DNA of 64,000 nucleotides from Tetradesmus obliquus (GCA_030272155.1 CP126200.1:3844001-3908000); one strand, 5' to 3'; positions 20,836 to 33,700 are shown, counted from the first letter of the stretch. Translations and numbers: made by a program. Notes: generated from the letters alone by a model not told the origin.

Positions 20836-23800
20836 ACTGCAGGCCCTCCTTGACGATATCGTAGGGGATGGCGGTGATGGTCTCCATGGTCACGTTCTCC
20901 AGCGTGAAGCCGTCGCGGGGGCCCTTGGGCAGGCGCTTGGTGCTGGGGGGCTTCTCTGCGGGCGCAAAAGTAACGAGGCGCAGGAGAAAAGGTGAGAACA
21001 CAGCAGGGAGCACGAGGCAGAACACAGTTGAACACAGGACGAGAAAGGTGAGAAAACACCAGGTGGGCGAAGCACTTGCACTGCGGGCAGCCAGCCAGGC
21101 AGTAAGTGGCTGGACAACACACAACCCAGGTCAAGCCAACCGCAAGCAGTTGTCCTGACATCTTGCTGCCAGCGCGCCACTGCCGACCAGCTCAAACAAC
21201 GCAGCTGCAACAGCCAACAGGAAGCTGCAACAGGCAGGTGCTTCCTGACTGTACATCAGGGTGATCAACTGTGCACCTGCTGGCACGGCCCCCACCGCCG
21301 CCGTCAACATAACAGCACCCCTTCGTACAGCCCTGCTGCTGCAAGCTCTGCCAGTTTCGCTCTTGTGCGCCACCAATGCTGCTGCTGCTGGTGGCGTTTG
21401 CTGTGACCTCCATTGCCACCTGCTCATCCCGAGCCTTGACAGACTGCTGGAGTTTCTTGAAGCAAGTCCCAGGCACATAGCGCGGACCCTGTGGATGTCG
21501 CCAAACGAGTTCAAAACAGCTCAACCAAAGACTCTTTGGCGAAGAGCCAACAAACAGCGCAGGGCTCTCACCTCCCTTGACCTTGGCCTCGTGCTTGATG
21601 CGGTCGTTGGTCTCGCGCCTGCGCAGGAAGTCCTCGCGGCAGCGGCTGGGCTGCACGTGCTCGATGCGCACGTGCAGGCGCTTGCGGATGATGCGGCCGT
21701 TCACCTGCACAGCATAAGAAAGGCATGTTGCAGATAAAGGGTAAGAAGCAATGCACGTGCAGGCGCTTGCGGATGATGCGGCCGTTCACCTGCACAGGAA
21801 AGGAGGCGGGTTGCAGATAACGGGTAAGAAGCAATGCACGTGAAGGCGCTTGCAAATGATGTGGCTGTACACATGTGTTGACAGTTGCAATTTTGACTGG
21901 AATAGCAGGGACAGCAGGGCGCAGGGTAAGAAAAGATAACTGCCTGTCATGTGCTTGCAGATGATGGGGCAGTAACAGCAGCAGGTTGCATAGAGATTGT
22001 GTTGCACAACACAGCACAACACAGCACAGGTAAGAGCATACGCATACATACGTTTTTGATGAGTGCTGCAAAGACAGCAAGGCAAAGCCAGGAGCAGCAG
22101 ACAGCAAGGTGAAGAGCCAGGCTACCTGATGCGAAGACAAACACGAAGATACATGATTGCTGCATGCGTGTCTTTTCGTTGTCAATGTTGGTGACAACGA
22201 AAAGACAGGCATGCAGCAACTACACATGAAAAACATATTCAGTCACTGGCGACACACAGGACAGCAGGACGTGCTGGGATCCATGTAATGCGTGAGCACA
22301 ATCCAAAGCCCCCAGCACATCCAGTTGTCCAGTCTGGCCAACACGCGCTGCTCGCCGTTGCTGGCCGCTTTACTGCAACCGCACAAACCAACATAACACA
22401 CATGATAATGTAACACGCATCATGGGGCGACACATTACACGCTGCAGTCACTGAACTACATCAACGGCAGCATGCTGCAGCTGCAGCTGACCACACTCTC
22501 TGCCCCAAGGCCTGCAGGAAACCCCTGGAAGCCAGGCAAGCCATATAAGCTGACAGACCACAAACACGATGGCAGCCAAACATGCAAGACCAGCGACACA
22601 CAATGCACGTTGCCTCTTTTTTGCTGCAGCTCGCTGTTGCTACGCCTGCTGCACTGCGCCAGCTAATGGCCAAGACCAGCTTGCAGATGCGTGCAACTGG
22701 TGCACCACCACTGAAACCTGCACATCTGCAGCCTGTCTTTGATGCACTCTCCAAGGCCGCGTGTGCTGCTGCTGAGCACAGCGCTGCTGCTGTTGGCGCT
22801 GCTGCTGTTGTTTGCGCGTGTGCCGCAAAGCCCGGCTGCAGACGTTGTGCGCAGGCTGCTGCAACTCTGCACTGCTGGCCGATCAGCGCCCGACTGCATG
22901 ATTCGCTGCGGCCGGCGACCAGGGTGAGTGGCGCTGCAGCATATTGATACCTTCTGAGCAATCTGCTATTGCTGCTCCAGCCGTTGTGGCTGATCCAGCG
23001 ACCGCCAACCACGCTGCTGCTGCTGCTGCTGCCGCCGCTGTCTTTGCAGCTGCCACTCCAGCAAGCCACGGAGCCCGCTGACACGGCATTGCAGCTGCCT
23101 ATCATGTGTGCCCTGGCACCTCAGCCGCAGGCCTGCTTGCTGCAGCCCGCTGCTCCAGCTCCAGACTGCTGCTGCTGCTGTCCTGCAGCCGTGCGCTGCT
23201 GCTGCTGCTGTTGCAGACGGCGCCAGCACACGCCCGCTGAAGGCACATGCTCTCGCACCAACCCCATGACAAGCGGAAGACAAACAACATTCTATGCACA
23301 AGAATAAAAACAACAAAGACATAGCACACAGCAAGTAACGGGTGGCATCATGCAGGTGCGCACCGTCTTGTTGACCTCCACACCCAGTGCGCGCTTGGTC
23401 ACGTTCCACACGATGCCGGTCTTGCCGTGGTACCACTTGAAGGCCATACCCTGCAGGAAACAGCCAGGCAAGAAGATAGTTCAAATGTTGCGATCATAGT
23501 CCAAAATAAGCATGCACGCATGTATCCATTGCCATCCTGCAGGGACAGCAGCTGCGCAGCGCGCCGTGCGCCAAGAAGCCCAGTCCTCCTGCGGCTGTGC
23601 TGCAGCCCGTCAGCTGCAGTAACAACGTCTGATCACCCTCTGATGTTTAACGCCGAGCATGGTATACGGCCAAAGGGCTCCAGGCTTGCTGCTGCTGGCA
23701 GACTGCTGGCTGCTGCTACTGCTTATGGCTGCTAACTCCATGCTGCAGGGCGCCAACTGAACCAGTCGCACCTTCTGCTGTGCGGGGTTCATCTTAATGT

Positions 23801-23921
23801 CCACATAGTCGCCCAGCTTGTATGTACGCAGGTAGGTGGTGAGGGGGATGAAGCCCTTCTGCCTGAATCCGCGCTGGAACAGATCGCGGGTGCGATGGCG
23901 GAGACCCTGACCACCAGGCAT
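20834..23921 (-). CDS. RPL21: Cytosolic 60S ribosomal protein eL21
   Basis: Four minus-strand exons: 23772-23921, 23364-23450, 21572-21704, 20834-20955 (163 aa, family about 160). Exon 1 reads [15 protein letters not shown] and [21 protein letters not shown]. Exon 2 has [23 protein letters not shown], exon 3 [20 protein letters not shown], and exon 4 TKRLPKGP and ITAIPYDIV. This is the eukaryote/archaeal eL21, not the bacterial bL21, so it belongs to the cytosolic ribosome. Phases are 0, 0, 1. The ATG at 23921 matches the conserved start; an AG at about 23937 just upstream could end a 5' UTR intron. Intron 2 is 1.66 kb and carries decayed copies of the exon 3 head and a 27-bp hairpin. Confidence 0.93.
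21751..21876 (-). repeat. Decoy heads of eL21 exon 3 in intron 2
   Basis: The acceptor and first 40 or so bases of exon 3 ([12 protein letters not shown]) recur at 21751-21795 (almost perfect) and 21834-21876 (decayed, acceptor damaged), with the flanking GGGTAAGAAGCAATGCAC also repeated at a period of about 84 bases. A shorter trace lies near 21945-21975. Confidence 0.85.
22157..22219. other. Near-perfect 27-bp inverted repeat (hairpin) in eL21 intron 2
   Basis: Arms 22157-22183 and 22193-22219 are reverse complements at 26 of 27 positions, around a 9-base loop. It is very like the intronic hairpin at 4658-4727 in arm length and loop size, but of different sequence. Confidence 0.8.
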
Positions 23922-25242
23922 CTTGTCTGATGTTTTTCTGCACACACAAGAGACCCAGGCACTTCAGTCCCGTTCGCGAGGGCCCCAGCTCACAGCAGCA
24001 GCCAGCGGCGACAACAGCTCAACCTGCAACGCACCTAACTTACTCCGCCAGGGTTGAAAAGGGTCGAAGCAGCGAGGCGCAGGGACCTTAGTCCAGTGCC
24101 TGGTGTGGTGGCTGCGCTAAACCTCGCTCAAGCTTGAACGTTGCGGAGCGATGTGGCTCCCATGTGCTTCTCAAGTGGCTTCATCCTGTACATGAAGAGT
24201 TGATATGTACTTGTGGGTACATGGTGCTTGCGGCAACCGCTTTCACTGCATCTGGCCTGAACATTTCGTGGTCGCCCAGTGGTGGCACGCTGCCCACTGC
24301 ATCGTTGTGCAAACAGACATTGCACTTGAACATCCATGACAGCATTGCACCTGATTTGCTGCAGGGCTTTGCAGTGCAGTGGAACACAGCAGTAAACACC
24401 TGCTGTTGCGCAGTTGACTGGCTGGCAACAGCAGCAGCAGCCATAGTCTGCTCCAGTTGTGCCTGGCACAGGTGAACGGCAGCAACACAAGATGATCCTG
24501 CAGCGTCCTATCATTAAATGCCTGATTACGCACCCCTTGAGCAGCCACCAGAGCAGCGTACTGTGCTGTGTCTGACAGCTTGTCAGCAGTGACACCGCCT
24601 GCTTGCCAGTGGCAATTGCAACCTGTGGCTGATGGGGTCCAGTTGCTCACCGTGAATGTTTGGATATATATCCAGGCAGCCTGAAATTTCAAGTGTTCAG
24701 TGTTATGCAGCGTTGCCGGCTGTGACCTGCCCATCAGCTTGGTATGCTGTGACACCAGTGACATGCATGTGTCATGATGAGCACCTCCCAAATATACTGT
24801 GCAGACTGCAGCTTGCTTCGAGACAATTTGCAGCAGTTTCAGAGGGGCCCATAGCAGACAGTGTCAGCTGCAGCCAGTCCAGCAACGCTGCTGCACTTGC
24901 ATGGTCTTTCCGTATGACACACAGGGGACAGGTGCATCGCAGTTTCAAATTTGCAGTCCACTGCAAGCGGCTGCTTGTTGCACAGCTGTCTGGGGGAATG
25001 CATGCCAACTGCGCAATTGCTTGTGTGCGCAAGGCGTGCCTTGAGCAGCGATGCATGTGCCACTCTGGTGCTTCATTTGCCTCCAGGGCCTGCATACTTA
25101 TTACTCTAGACGTGCTCTAGAGAAGATCCTTGGAGGCTGCTGTCCGCGTGTACATGCTCTTTTTTTACATGCTCTTGATGCCCTGCTGCCCAGGCCAGTC
25201 TCAGCAGCCACTGATAGACCAACTTGGTCTATCTTGAAGCAT
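23922..25242. other. Region upstream of eL21; no firm gene
   Basis: The first 150-200 bases should hold the eL21 promoter and 5' UTR. Between 24130 and 25240 the minus strand has several mid-sized open segments, for example around 24420-24480 (AQLEQTMAAAAVASQ, between plausible AG and GT borders) and 24784-24960. I could not link them into a gene or match them to a family. They may be downstream exons of the minus-strand frame that starts at 25743. Confidence 0.35.
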
Positions 25243-25743
25243 TCAGCGTTGGCCACTTGATTCCGGTATGCCCTGACAACAATTTGTAGGGATGTGTTCC
25301 ACAGCTTGGGGCGACATCATGATCCCCTCCTCCAGGCCGTCCAGCACTCCTTCCAGCACGCCCTCTGCTGGCGCAGCACCTTCCCTGGCTGTTGCACAGA
25401 GCTGCCGCAGGCCCAGGGTCACAGCTGAGACAGCTGCTGCTGCTGCGTCAGACGCCACACCCAGCCGCAGCACTGGCTTGGCTGTGCTCATCACACGCTC
25501 GCATGCTGCTGCCACCTCGGCTGTGTCAAGCACAAGCACCAGGTCAGTCACAGCATCCCTGGCTGCTTCCAGCAGCTGCTGGGGGCACCTGCAGACTGCT
25601 TCAGCTCCAAGTGCGCTGCTGGCAGCTGGGCTGGGCACAACAGCAGGTGCCGGCTGCTGCTCTGGCTGCTGCTGCTGTGCTGCTGCACGCCTAGCCCGCT
25701 GCTGCGTCACTGTCTGGGTCACAGTGACCTTCAGTGATGCCAT
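25243..25743 (-). CDS. Hypothetical Ala-rich protein (possible first exon), unrecognised
   Basis: An open frame starts at ATG 25743 (MASLKVTVTQTVTQQRARRA), passes a Gln/Pro/Ala linker and then a helical, Ala/Val/Leu-rich stretch with balanced charges (ARDAVTDLVLVLDTAEVAAACERV, given here in part, and LEGVLDGLEEGIM) up to TGA at 25243. The second half looks more protein-like than the low-complexity shadows elsewhere, but I recognise no family. An exon boundary near 25310 is possible, with further exons downstream on the minus strand. It could also be a chance frame in CTG-rich DNA. Confidence 0.3.
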   Translation of the reverse strand: MASLKVTVTQTVTQQRARRAAAQQQQPEQQPAPAVVPSPAASSALGAEAVCRCPQQLLEAARDAVTDLVLVLDTAEVAAACERVMSTAKPVLRLGVASDAAAAAVSAVTLGLRQLCATAREGAAPAEGVLEGVLDGLEEGIMMSPQAVEHIPTNCCQGIPESSGQR

Positions 25744-27730
25744 GGCATGTTGAAACTGCACCGTGCTGGGTTGCACTGCACGGCATATCGTGCACTGGCA
25801 GTTGCATACGTTTGAGATTGATCTGATCTGCCATTCTATCAACATGAGCCACGCTTGCAAACCAGTGCACGGTTGCAAACCAGTGCTGCCGTCGACTGTG
25901 GGTACTGGCAGCAGCTTGCTAGTGATTGCGTGTAGTGCCTGCCATGCACAGTCTGTGCAACACAGACATCAGCCATACGAAAAGAGGATCACCACTTTTA
26001 ATGTGTGAACATCTCACCAATATGTGCGCATTGCTTCAACCTGCCGTACTGCTGCGCATCCTCAGGCGTCCTGGGCTGTATCATCAGGCCCACCGGCAAA
26101 CGCAACACTGGATCGCAGCGCGGGTGTGTGGTTGAGCGTTGCAGCCATCGATTAGTTTCAATGCGATTATTAAACGTATTCTTTCACTGATCAATAGCAA
26201 GCACAGGTCAAGGAGGTCCGACTGCTGTGCTTGAACATGACAGTTACTACAGCTGTGGTTGACTGCTGCTGGTGCTGTTGGACACGCTTCAGACACGTAG
26301 GTTCTCAATGAGGATGGTGGCTGTGGTCGGGATTGAGCTTCTTCAAACATACAGCGGGGCACAGTTTTCATTGTCTGTTACCAGTTCAAATTGCCGAGGA
26401 GCGACTGTACACACCTTGTTGTGCCGAAGCAGCTGCCAATTCGCAGATCGAGCTTTCTTTAGTCTATTGGGACGCGGCGAACGCTTTTCAGACTCGCATG
26501 CCAGCCTTCAACTTGCCACTGCTGTTTTTCCTACCTCTCTGCGACTGGCACAGCTATTAAGAGCTGGTAGGCATATAATGCTTGATAGTAACTTCTTTTA
26601 CTGTCCGGCATAGAAACCGCTTGTCTAGGCAGATGCAGTAGGACTGGCAGTGGGCAGGCCAGCACGCGGACCAGTTCGGCTTCTTCGAGCAGCTGGGGAC
26701 CTACAAACAGCGACAAGAACTGATTTAGAGTGTGATCAAACCAACAAGGGTCGTGCTTGCTTGCAGAGTGTGGCGGTGGACGTTCTGGCTGGCCAGCAGA
26801 ATGCCAGTTGAGGCAAGCATGATGGCGGTAAGTGGGAAGCAGGGAGCCAGCTGCCCTGTCTGGGTTCTGATGTGGCTACCATCAATGAATACCTGTTGTT
26901 TGGCACAACTGCAAGGCACGCATGCACCAGCGGCAGCAGCCATGGCCGTTATTGGTCATTCAACTGTCGTGCTACTGTTGAACTCCCCTCCGTGCAGGCC
27001 GACCGACCAGAGACGCCTTCAGCAGCAGACGACTGGTCTCTGAAAGCCACAGGGGTGAGTAAAACAACAGCAGTGGCGCTGTGCAATACATCAGGCTGGA
27101 TTGTTAGTGGCAAGTAGTGGCAGAGCTTGTGCACAGCAAGCACAGTCAGAATGCCTCGGATGGATGGCAGTGCTGCTGTAACCAACAACCTTGTTGCAGC
27201 AAATGGTACGTGGGAGGTCTCCAACTGCAAGCAGTGTACAGCGCACGGAGAGGATCAACATGCCTTATGCTGGTGGCTGTCAGTGAAACAAGCATGCTCT
27301 GTTCTCTGTTGCCGCTGTGCAGTCTGAGCCTGGCTTTCTGACACCGCCAACGGCACGGAGGTTGCAATCACTGTCAGGACATGAAGAGTCGTTCCAGGTG
27401 CGGCTGTGTTTGCTTTTGGCGCGCCGCCTAGCGGCAGTCTAGGTATTGCAAGCGCTTCAAGTTGCAGCAAGTGCGTTGGCGCGGTGTGACTGAAAGCATC
27501 AACAACGCCTGCAACAGTGCCTCAGATGCTTACAGCGCAACAGCACAGGCAACAGCAGCCGCATGATGGGGGTGGGATAGGTGCAACTGCTGAGGCACAG
27601 TGACGTCTGACAACGCATGCAGCAGCATCACTATATGTGTGGCAACAAACTGGGGTGTGTTCGCGTGCTGGTGCAGCTGCACAACTGCATGCCCTCAATA
27701 TCATTCCATGCACTCTTTTTCTATGCGCAG
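25744..27730. other. KCBP upstream region and possible N-terminal exon(s)
   Basis: From about 26100 to 26620 the sequence is balanced, largely free of CAG runs, and looks like a promoter or 5' UTR. A candidate KCBP exon lies at 26998-27054 (AG acceptor, 19 codons reading ADRPETPSAADDWSLKATG, donor GTGAGT, phase 0 at both ends), which would suit the disordered N-terminus of a KCBP. I could not build a full chain from an ATG to the exon at 27731. The start of KCBP therefore remains open. Confidence 0.35.
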
Positions 27731-30700
27731 GTGGACAGCTTCAACCGTGCAGCGCACCGCAACACAACAGCGGGCAAGCTCACACAGCTGTTTAAGACCA
27801 AGATGCTCAGCCGCACCAGCATGAGCTCAGGAGCCAGCCCAGCATCATCTTCCAAGAGCCCAGGGGGCAGCAGCGGCGGCGCTGCAGCACCAGCCTCAGC
27901 AGATGATCTGCTGCAGTGGTCAAACGTGAGCGTGCTGTTTGTTTGACTGAAAAAAAGCCATTTCAGCAGCTGAGAGGTTCAGCACTGCATGGGCAGCAGC
28001 AGCATGTGTGCGCAGGCGCACCGTCAGACGCTGCTTATGCCTATTATGCCTGGGCAGCTGACGCAGACGTACGGCAAACGGACAGTAGATGTTCGCTTCA
28101 CTTTTAAGCACATAAGCAGAATGGTACACAATTGAGATTGCTTGGTGTGCGGCAGTCCATTCTGCTTGAGCCACAGCAGCGCGCATGCCTGCAGCCCGTG
28201 TCAAACGCGCTGCTTCCGCACTGGCTGCCTTGCGCCACTGCCCTTGCACTGCATGCCTGCAGGAGCCGGTGCCAACTTCGCTGCTGCGCCTCGCACCAGA
28301 GCATGCGGCGCGCGCGGTGAAGATGTTTGTGGGCATCCTGCGCTACTGCGGAGATGCACCGGGCTCCGAGCAGATCAGCCAGGCACAGGCCATTGAGACA
28401 GCACAGAAGCTGCTGCATCAGGTGCGCTGGCAGCCCTATTTGGGCCATCTTGTGTTCTGGCGCAAAAATGCCAGCAGGGGATGTCAGCAGCGTAGCTGCA
28501 CGATAAGTGGGCGATAGTTTATGTGTAGGTGTTGTGGCGGCGCAGCAGATGCTTTGGGGCATTGTTGCCGGCTGATTCTATGGTTGCGTCGAATGTATGT
28601 TGTTGTGGTGTGCAGGGCCTGAAGCGCCCTGAGCTGCGCGACGAGCTGTACATGCAGCTGGTGAAGCAGACGCGCGGCAACCCCAGCCCCTCTAGCCGCT
28701 CCAAGGCCTGGGGCCTGTTCAACCTGGTGGCAGCATCCATGCCGCCTTCGAAGGACTTCACGGGGCTCATCAGCGAGTACGTGCACAGCGCGCTGCAGGT
28801 GCGGAGGATGAACAGAAGTCCTACAGCAGGACTGGCAGCGGATGGTCTTACATGCATGTTTGCAACACGCGTATGACGATGTGGTGGCTGTGGCAGCGAC
28901 TGAGGCGGTTTCTCCTACATGTCACACCACCTGCAGCAGCACAGTGTATGCGCAGCCGTCAACAATGATGTATTGTATGCACCTTGTGTTATGATTGTGA
29001 TGTGGAGAGTACCAGTTTATCACAGCATTCATGTGCCGTGCTGACTCGTGCCTTGCAGGACATGGAGGAGGGCGAGGAGGCAAAGGAGGCAGCAGCAGCA
29101 ACCTGGGCAGCACTCAAACGCAGCACCAAATGCGGGCCGCGCCGCACGGTGAGGAGGCATGCAGCAGCGCTGCACTTGTTGCAGCTAGCAGTACGAAATA
29201 TGACAGCATGGAACAGCAAGTGGGCTGGCAGGCAGGCTGCAGCAGGCAGCTGCTGGCGACTTGGGGTGATCGGTCAGTTTGCGTAGGGTTCATGTGTGTG
29301 TTAGACATGCCTAGCAGTGGCTGCGGTAGGCGACGGCATCTGACAGCTGTTACAGAACTGACATAGCTGTGGCAAGATGATGCTGGCCAGGCAAATGTGC
29401 AAGCAGGTTCACCACAGCACCAATTGAGAACTGCCTGCGCAATCACACAGCAACAGCGCAGTGCGTCGTCTCTTGCCATTACATTCCCGCTCATGCCGCG
29501 CCCCCCATGCTGCATTACTTCACTCTTCCATGCAGCTGCCGTCGGTGGAGGAGATTGTGGCGCACCTGTCTGGTGTGAAGCTGACCACAATCGTGTTCTT
29601 CCTGGATGAGACGTTTGAGGAGGTGGCGTATGACATCACCACGAGCGTGGCAGAGGCAGTAGAGCAGCTGGCAGGCCTGATCCGGCTGCAGAACTTCCAA
29701 ACGTTCACGCTGTACGAGGCGGTAAGGCCAGCAAGCTGCTGTGATACGTATATGCCACAACAGCATAGATATGTTGATGTGTGCTGTGCAAGCGGCGGCG
29801 AAAGAGCAGCTTAAGCATGGGTGCAGTTGCCGCATCATCAGCAACCACAACCTTGTGCGCCTTTTCAAAATTGCCATGTCTCCAAGCATGTGTGCATGAG
29901 GAGATAGCATACGCACAACGCCAACTGGCAAATGTTCTCCACCATCATGTGTTGCTGGTGTGTTGCTGTGCCTGCTTTGCAGGTGCGGCCGGTGAACCCT
30001 AAGCTGAACCCCGAGCCTCTGCCTGATGAGCACCTGCTGCTGGATGAGCACAGGTGCGCGTGCTGCATGCAGCATATGCAGCTGCAGCAATGGCCTGACA
30101 GCAAGCCTCCATACCCTGGCAGAGCTCATGGATGGGTCGTTATGCAGCAGTAGCATGATTTGGCAGCACGACGTGATCAGTGTGAGGGTGCTTGCAGGAT
30201 GTGTGCTGCAGCATGCAGAATGTCGACGCCCAGGCCTGTGTCAAGCCGCTGCGGATTGTTGACTGCTGCTTATTCATTTTCCCTTTATCTTTCTGCGTGC
30301 CGCACAGGTATGTGGCTGACATTGTGGCTGAGCTGCGTCACCCGCGCGTGGTGCGGGAGGGCTGCCAGAGCAGGCTGCTGTTCAAGAAGCGCATGTTCAG
30401 GTGAGCAGTGGACAGGAGCAGGCTTGATTGAGCAGCAGCAGGCAGCAGCAGCAAGCAGGCAGCAGGTTCGTATGAGCAGCAGTAGGCTGCTCTTCAAGAA
30501 GTGCATGTTCAGGTGAGCAGCGGGCAGGAGCAGCAAGCAGCAGGCTCGAGTGAGCAGCAGCAGCAATCAGCAGATTGAGGTGAGCAGCAGCAGGCAGCAG
30601 CAAGCATGCAACAGGTTTGTGTGAGCGGCAGCAAGCAGCATGTTCGGGTGGGCAGCAGCAGCCAGCAGCATGTTTGTTTGAGCAGCGGACAGGAGCAGCA

Positions 30701-33700
30701 AGCAGGAGTGGTGTGAGGAGCAGCACGTAGTAGTGAGCAGCGGGTTGAGGTGAGCAGTAGACAGGAGCAGCAGGCAGCAGATTGCGTGAGCAGCAGCACA
30801 CAGCAGCGAGCAACAGGTTGTGGTCAGCAGCAGCAGCAGCAGGGAGCAGCAAGCAGCGTGTTCTGGTGGGCAGCAACAGGCAGCAGCGAGCAGCTGATCT
30901 GAACACACAAGGTCGACAATCTGGTCCTCACCACTGCCTGACTGGCTGCTGCTGCTGTGTGCCGCAGGGAGACTGACGAGTCTGTGAGCGAGCCGCAGTT
31001 CATCAACCTGAGCTACGTGCAGGCGCAGCACGACTACCTGGCAGGCAACTACCCAGTAGTGCGGGAGGACGCAGCGCAGGTGCGTGTTGGGGCATGTGTG
31101 TACCTTTTGTTTGAGTTGATGCTGCTGCACCAGGCCCCATGCCGGCATGGCACCCTTGTGCCAGCTGCTGCACAGCAACGCTGCTGCCTGTTGTTGAACC
31201 TGCAATGCTGCGCCATGCTTGCGCGTGTGGAGACAGCTATGCTGCAACTGGTACTACTGTCACTGCAGCAGCCCTGCCCTGCTGACGCATGTGTCTGTGC
31301 CCTGCCTGCATTGATTGGCATGAGGCAACCCGCTATTGCCACTGCAGATGGCTGCGCTGCAGCTGCATGCTGAGCACGGGCCTGGGCTGGACTTGGACCC
31401 GGAGGCCTTCATGCCATGCCTGTCCACCTCCTGCAATAGCTGTTTGTTGCGCTGCCTGCTCCTACACTGCTACAAATGGCTGCGCTGCAGCTGCATGCTG
31501 AGCACGGGCCTGGGTGTATTTTGCGAACCTGAGGCTTTGATGGCATGCATGCCTGTGCACCTCCTAAACTACCTGCTGTTTCATTGCTCTGCTGCAGATG
31601 GCTGCGCTGCAGCTGCATGCGGAGCACGGGCCTGGTCTGGACTTGGACCCCGAGGCGTTCATGGCAGGCATTGAGCGCTTTGTTACGCGGCAGGTGCTCA
31701 TGACGCGCCCGCGCGAGGAGTGGCGCGCAGATGTTGGCTCTCGGTAAGAGGCTGCACCGCGGCGCTGCTGGCAAACCCCGCTTGCAGCAACGTCACTGCT
31801 TCACCTGATCACACACCTCCACCTGTTGACGCACCTTCACCAGTTGCCACTTCCTTGCGTGCTGACGTGCCTTTGCCTTTCAATTGCACGCCCATGCCAT
31901 CCTGCAGCTACATTGCGCTGGCGTAGCACACCATGCACATGTCTAAACACACCATGTCTAGACTTTCTGCATACCACCGACGCGCAACCCTCACCGCCAC
32001 CGACAAAGCTTCATCTTTCTTGTTTCGTTTGCGCAGCTACAAGGCGCTGGCGCAGCACACCAAGGAGGACGCGCGCACGCAGTTCATGCGCATCCTGCGC
32101 ACACTGCCCTACGGCAACGCCACCTTCTTCGCAGTGCGCCGCATCGAGGACCCCATCGGGCTGCTGCCGCCGCGGCTGATCCTGGGCATCAACAAGCGCG
32201 GCGTGCACTTCTTCAGGCCTGTGCCCAAGGAGTACCTGCACAGCGCGGAGCTGCGCGACATCATGCAGGTGCGGCTGTGTATTGTGTATAATAGCATGCT
32301 AGTGTAATGCAAGTTTAATGCACACGCGTACTGCGCAGTGCTGCGTAGTGTTGTGGATTCTTCATCCGCATGCATCCTGCTGCTGCGCAGGCAGTTGTAG
32401 GTGCACAGGCACAGCACACCCTGCCGCGTTACATACACGCCTGACGTACAACCGACGCTGAGTTGACCTGTGCATAAACAAAACATGTGTTACTGCTGCG
32501 TGCTGCCCCGCAGTTTGGCAGCAGCAGCCAGGCCGTGTTCTTCAAGATGCGCGTGGCGGGCGTGCTGCACATCTTCCAGTTTGAGACGCGCCAGGGCGAG
32601 GACATCTGCATGGCGCTGCAGACACACATCAATGACATCATGATGAAGCGGTACAGCAAGGTGCGGCCCGGTTTGGGCTTGGTCAGCAAAAAGCAAGCTC
32701 AGTAGAGGTAGCAGCCGCACATGCCTCATATTTAAAATACCAATCAAGCCATAGCAATGACGCCGTAGGCCATGCGCGCCTCTGGAGCGGCACAAAGACA
32801 GAAGCCGCACATGCCTGATGCCTGCGTGAGCATCTGCAGTGGCAGGCGACGCGGGTGTTGAGTCGCGGCTGAGTCTACCTGTTCTGGCAGATCGGCATGC
32901 ATGGCACTGCGGACATGTTCATTAGGAACAAGACCGTGCGAGCTAATCGAGGAAAGTTGCTGCGTGTGTGGTTGTTGGCGCAGGTGAAGGCAGCGACTGA
33001 GGCGCACCCCACGGGCGACGCAGCGCAGCAGCAGGCAGCAGGCAGCCAGAGCGTGTGTGGCGGCGTGATGGGCGGCAACGCAGCATACAACAACAAGATG
33101 GAGGAGCACCTCAAGGAGCAGCAGGCGCAGCTGGAGCAGGCGCAGCAGGCGCTGGCAGCAGCGCAGCAAGCTGAGAGCCAGATACGGTGAGCTGCTGCTG
33201 CACCTGCTACACTGCTTGTCCTGCAAGGATACTGTGTGCGCTGCCTGCGCCATACCCCTGTTTGGTTCGGCTGAAAGAGGCAAAGCACATGTATGTCCTT
33301 GTATACACATGCTATTGCGTAGCACGATACGCCTGCAGCGCTGCATAGCTTGAATCATACATCATTTGTGCAACTTTGGTTTGGCTGCAGCTGCAACAAC
33401 AGCGTGCTGCAGGGTGAGCTGGCGGACTCGCGCAAGCTGATGGCGGGGGATGCTGCGCCTGCCTGCAACAACACACTACTGATGCACCTGCCTGTGTGCC
33501 AATGTTAGTTTCCTTTTGCATCTGCGACGACGACGCGCTACAGGGTGAGCTAGCTGACCTGCGCGAGCTGATGGCGGGCGAAGCACTGATGGTTTACTCT
33601 GTGTCGCTGTTACTGCGCCTATTGTCTGGCTGCATCTGTGACAACGACGCGCTACAGGGTGAGCTAGCTGACCTGCGCGAGCTGATGGCGGGCGAGGCTG

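Noticed and set aside
24128..24791. Minus-strand frames of about 155-180 codons downstream of the orphan frame
   Set aside because: Overlapping frames with Cys/His/Gln-rich composition; no consistent exon chain and no recognisable family.
26600..26725. Plus-strand segment reading HADQFGFFEQLGTYKQRQEL before a stop
   Set aside because: Looks protein-like over about 25 residues but no upstream exon, start or family could be tied to it.
30401..30967. Possible CRISPR-like or satellite array
   Set aside because: Units are irregular AGCAGC variants without unique spacers; best explained as intronic slippage.
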